From positions 7,809-15,931 of the forward strand of contig PLST01000175.1 in assembly GCA_003164255.1 (NCBI GenBank): 8,123 nt of DNA. Reading direction: 5' to 3'. The stretch is from Acidobacteriaceae bacterium. GTDB taxonomy: Bacteria; Acidobacteriota; Terriglobia; Terriglobales; Acidobacteriaceae. Positions 6,801-8,123 of the stretch are shown piece by piece. Both the position numbers and the translations under genes were made by a program. The notes beneath the pieces were generated by a model. It saw nothing but the letters and a program-made list of their open reading frames with translations. It was not told where the DNA came from and searched no databases. Every line of letters begins with the position of its first letter. The stretch's first letter is position 1.

Positions 6801-7348
6801 CGTTCTCCGTCCTCAGCCAGCCGTACACGGCCAGCGGCAAGGGCGTATTCCAGGCCAACGGGCCGCAGTTCGCCCGCCGCGTCCCCGGCGTGCCGGTCTA
6901 TCAGAAAACCGCAATTCCTGGTGTTACCCTCACCGGAAAACAATGGCTCAACCCCAACGCATTTATCTCCGTGATCGATCCAGCCACCGGCGACTGCACT
7001 GGAGTCGGTCCTGGCGGGTCTGACACACCAGCCCTCTGCCAGTTCGGCGACTCCGGCCGAGACACCGTCCGCGGACCGCATTTCACCGACTCCGACATCT
7101 ATCTCTCGCGCAGGTTTCACCTCTGGGAACAAAGTTCTCTGCGCTTTGATGTGCAAATGTTCAACGCCTTCGATCATCCCAACTTCGCGCTGCCCAGCAG
7201 CGTGGAGGCCGGAGTTCCGGGCAACATTCCGCCCTCTTTCGGGACTCTGCAAAGCTCCATCTCGCCACCAACGGGATTGCTGGGTGTGGGCCTGGGCGGA
7301 GACAGCTCACCACGCATGGTTGCATTTCAGGCCAGGATCGAGTTCTGA
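3887..7348 (+). CDS. Oar-like TonB-dependent outer-membrane receptor with N-terminal carboxypeptidase-regulatory-like domain
   Basis: This 1153-residue protein is predicted to be an outer-membrane beta-barrel that takes up a bound substrate with TonB energy. A signal peptide covers residues 1-27 or so (basic start, core YLFFLILTII at 11-20). A carboxypeptidase-regulatory-like, transthyretin-type domain spans about 34-118 and contains SGTVTDPTGAAL and the QNGRFLF turn. A plug-like region runs from about 130 to 265; a possible TonB box lies in QTVEVDAQ at 121-128, but this is weak. KTGTNKIHGDVYE (256-268) and HFGYGVGGPLRKDKLFFFTAYEG (301-323, key residues Gly-Gly-Pro and Phe-Phe-Phe) are signatures of the acidobacterial Oar-like family. 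MFNAFDHPNF (1091-1100) and the terminal ARIEF are typical barrel-end strands; the final Phe is the expected outer-membrane insertion signal. It has exactly ten cysteines, in five close pairs. Family members are often linked to carbohydrates, but this one follows a metal transporter; the substrate is not readable. Its codon use (CTC, GTC) differs from both neighbours. Confidence 0.88.
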   Translation: MVRVVRIRYSYLFFLILTIINSTSVRGQSGTSSAISGTVTDPTGAALANAAITANEVDTKAGRSVQTDQNGRFLFSQVNPGIYTVTVAATGFAQQTSRPIVVEVGRTATLSFNLFVSAALQTVEVDAQQTLLTLENPNTTTTVESKTISNLPNAGSDITFIAQFAPGALMNTAGSSNDSKGPGGYGNVEFNGLPATSNGYILDGYDTNDPWLGLNIGLSTNLVLGLDAVDQATVNTNSYSVDQGRYGASQVNYFTKTGTNKIHGDVYELWDGSLFSAEDYFLHANDTPGNITPKPRSNVNHFGYGVGGPLRKDKLFFFTAYEGVRIALPIVTQAVVPTPAYQQYVLNQLPVGGVDPVTGINLPPEPAEVPFYRSIFALYTNTAGTAIPVDSCPIANGLGCANRREESLQNSDHETVSVVKIDHTINSANTVWYRFQSDTGLQAAYTDPINSIFNSYSPQPQYTLVSGYTHIFRPNLVNQFNPGMSWYSSIFEPNNYAQVLSTFPMVLAAGSNEAPFTTIGGDDNTLPQGRKVTQWQVNDNLDWIRGKQEFRFGINTRRVDVSDFDLGDGSVSTAVYNDLAEFTYGAAYTESWTFPVSFNERMAVGNLDLYAMDTYKPRPKATFIVGMRTTWNTNPANRQNLFARPAGSFIDLSHNVNQPLDQAIQTGVSTLFPSTPLLVWQPRVSLAYQVRPATVLHLGFGVFNDIIPAQIADLAATNAPYAPTFVGGIGGQVGGVAIASGVANSAAGAASAANQQFQSLFKSGAPPCAGITSGEPTCPLAVSLNTFPTGTLKTPYYYQYNLGIEQKLNAHGAVRIGYVGTRGLHEPFQVGLNGYQTVCSGCFEPYPYAQPLDQRFGNVNEFRTDASSNYNGLQTSLTEQFHALTLNANYTFSHCLDEISNGGLLPFSTQGILTPLPGELRNQYSNCDYDVRQNLSAYGIYQIPFASSHAALRALFRGWSFSETAFLHSGLPFSVLSQPYTASGKGVFQANGPQFARRVPGVPVYQKTAIPGVTLTGKQWLNPNAFISVIDPATGDCTGVGPGGSDTPALCQFGDSGRDTVRGPHFTDSDIYLSRRFHLWEQSSLRFDVQMFNAFDHPNFALPSSVEAGVPGNIPPSFGTLQSSISPPTGLLGVGLGGDSSPRMVAFQARIEF
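3935..3948. promoter_or_regulatory. Second TTAA-N6-TTAA element, inside the receptor signal-peptide codons
   Basis: TTAACCATCATTAA matches the mntH-promoter element at 2462-2475 in 12 of 14 positions, and both are preceded by an A. Symmetry is weaker (five of seven pairs), but both TTAA half-sites are intact. It sits 48 bases after the receptor ATG in an AT-rich patch. It could be a second repressor site acting as a roadblock, or a chance product of isoleucine and asparagine codons. Confidence 0.25.
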
Positions 7349-7359
7349 CATCAGCTAGT

Positions 7360-8123
7360 ATGGAAGCGATGCATGTTCTTTCGGCAACCGAGATGCAGAC
7401 CTGCGACCGCGCCACCTCAGAGCGGTTCGGGGTAGCGTCGATTGATTTGATGCGGGCCGCAGCTGCGGCCGTGGCGGCGTTTGCGCGCAGGCAGTTCCCT
7501 CAGGCGCAGCGTGTGACCGTGCTGTGCGGGACGGGCAACAACGGCGGCGATGGGATGATGGCCGCTCGGCTGCTGGCGCATGCAGGCCTCGACGTGGCGA
7601 CGCTGTTGCTGGGCTCGCCTGACAAGCTGACCGGCGACGCGGCCAAGGCGTGGCAGGAGTTGAATGGCCCTGAGCAGAGCGAATCAAAGAGCAGCACGAT
7701 CTACATTGTGGCCACTGAAGAAGACCTGGCGCAACGCGAAGCCAATTTGCACGCCGATCTGATTCTGGATGCAGTGGTGGGAACGGGATTCAAGCCTCCA
7801 TTGAAAGGGCTGGCCCTGGCGGCGCACGAGTGGCTCAAGGCCAGGAAGGGGCCCGTTCTCGCAGTCGATCTGCCATCAGGCTGGCCAGCCGACGAAACCG
7901 GCGCGCGCCTGAGCGAGCCGGTATTCCCGGCAGACGCGGTGATTACCTTTTCCGCGCCCAAGCCGGCGCATGTGTTCGGCCTTTTGACCAGAGCCTGGAA
8001 CCAGCCCGTGGTGGTGGCGCCCATCGGCTCGCCTGAGGAGGCGATTGTCTCTGAACTCAACTTGGAATGGGCCGGTTCCGCGATGGAACTGGTGCACTCA
8101 CCCCGCAGCGCGACCGCCAACAA
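7360..8123 (+). CDS. nnr: NAD(P)H-hydrate epimerase (YjeF N-domain), probably bifunctional with ADP-dependent dehydratase; 3' end outside window
   Basis: The 254 visible residues form a complete YjeF N-terminal domain, which interconverts R and S forms of damaged, hydrated NADH and NADPH in the cytoplasm. Signatures are GTGNNGGDGMMAAR at 57-70 (Rossmann-like binding loop), DAVVGTGF at 137-144 and AVDLPSG at 168-174, where Asp170 matches the catalytic aspartate of the family. FSAPKPAH at 197-204 is also typical. The frame stays open to the last base, and the last residues (SPRSATAN from 247) look like the linker into the C-terminal ADP/ATP-dependent NAD(P)H-hydrate dehydratase domain. I therefore infer a bifunctional enzyme like E. 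coli YjeF, of about 500 residues in full. ATG codons at 7360 and 7369 are both possible; neither has a good ribosome site, and the second begins with the family-like MHVLSATEM. The gene begins 11 bases after the receptor stop, so it may share its transcript. It is a housekeeping gene with no obvious link to metal uptake. Confidence 0.9.
   Translation, partial: MEAMHVLSATEMQTCDRATSERFGVASIDLMRAAAAAVAAFARRQFPQAQRVTVLCGTGNNGGDGMMAARLLAHAGLDVATLLLGSPDKLTGDAAKAWQELNGPEQSESKSSTIYIVATEEDLAQREANLHADLILDAVVGTGFKPPLKGLALAAHEWLKARKGPVLAVDLPSGWPADETGARLSEPVFPADAVITFSAPKPAHVFGLLTRAWNQPVVVAPIGSPEEAIVSELNLEWAGSAMELVHSPRSATAN

Noticed and set aside
6644..7252. 202-codon open frame on the minus strand
   Set aside because: Antisense to the conserved C-terminal barrel of the receptor; no motif and no plausible start context.
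7701..8123. 140-codon open frame on the minus strand reaching the right edge
   Set aside because: Antisense to the nnr gene, whose YjeF motifs DAVVGTGF and AVDLPSG lie in this stretch on the plus strand.

Overview
The window looks like chromosomal DNA of a Gram-negative bacterium, most plausibly an acidobacterium of the class Terriglobia. The main reason is the 1153-residue outer-membrane protein with an N-terminal carboxypeptidase-regulatory-like domain and a TonB-receptor-type plug and barrel (Oar-like). This family is strongly expanded in that group. The moderately high GC content, a secreted GH32 enzyme and TG(T/A)TCCC heptamer repeats at the left edge fit, but lineage is an inference.

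Layout: bases 1-41 hold three tandem heptamers and a perfect hairpin just after the stop codon of a minus-strand gene. Bases 42-1652 (minus) encode a secreted GH32 beta-fructosidase with its catalytic motifs intact. A 118-base divergent intergenic region with a bulged inverted repeat follows. On the plus strand come four genes: a DtxR/MntR-type metal-dependent repressor (1771-2442), an Nramp Mn2+/Fe2+ transporter MntH (2529-3860), the Oar-like outer-membrane receptor (3887-7348), and the start of a YjeF-type NAD(P)H-hydrate repair enzyme (7360 to the window edge).

Regulator, inner-membrane metal transporter and outer-membrane receptor lie in one direction. The mntR-mntH gap is 86 bases and carries a consensus -10 box inside a TTAA-flanked near-palindrome. 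The mntH-receptor gap is 26 bases and the receptor-nnr gap is 11 bases. The simplest reading is a manganese-responsive unit in which the repressor controls mntH and perhaps the receptor. The most interesting observation is that the TTAA-N6-TTAA element at the mntH promoter recurs, 12 of 14 bases identical, inside the signal-peptide codons of the receptor. This suggests, without proof, that the receptor belongs to the metal regulon and may bring metal across the outer membrane. The competing view is that it is one of many sugar-related Oar-like receptors of such genomes and sits here by chance.

No tRNA, rRNA, CRISPR array, insertion sequence or phage gene was seen. The genes themselves belong to known families; the novelty, if any, is in their combination and regulation.
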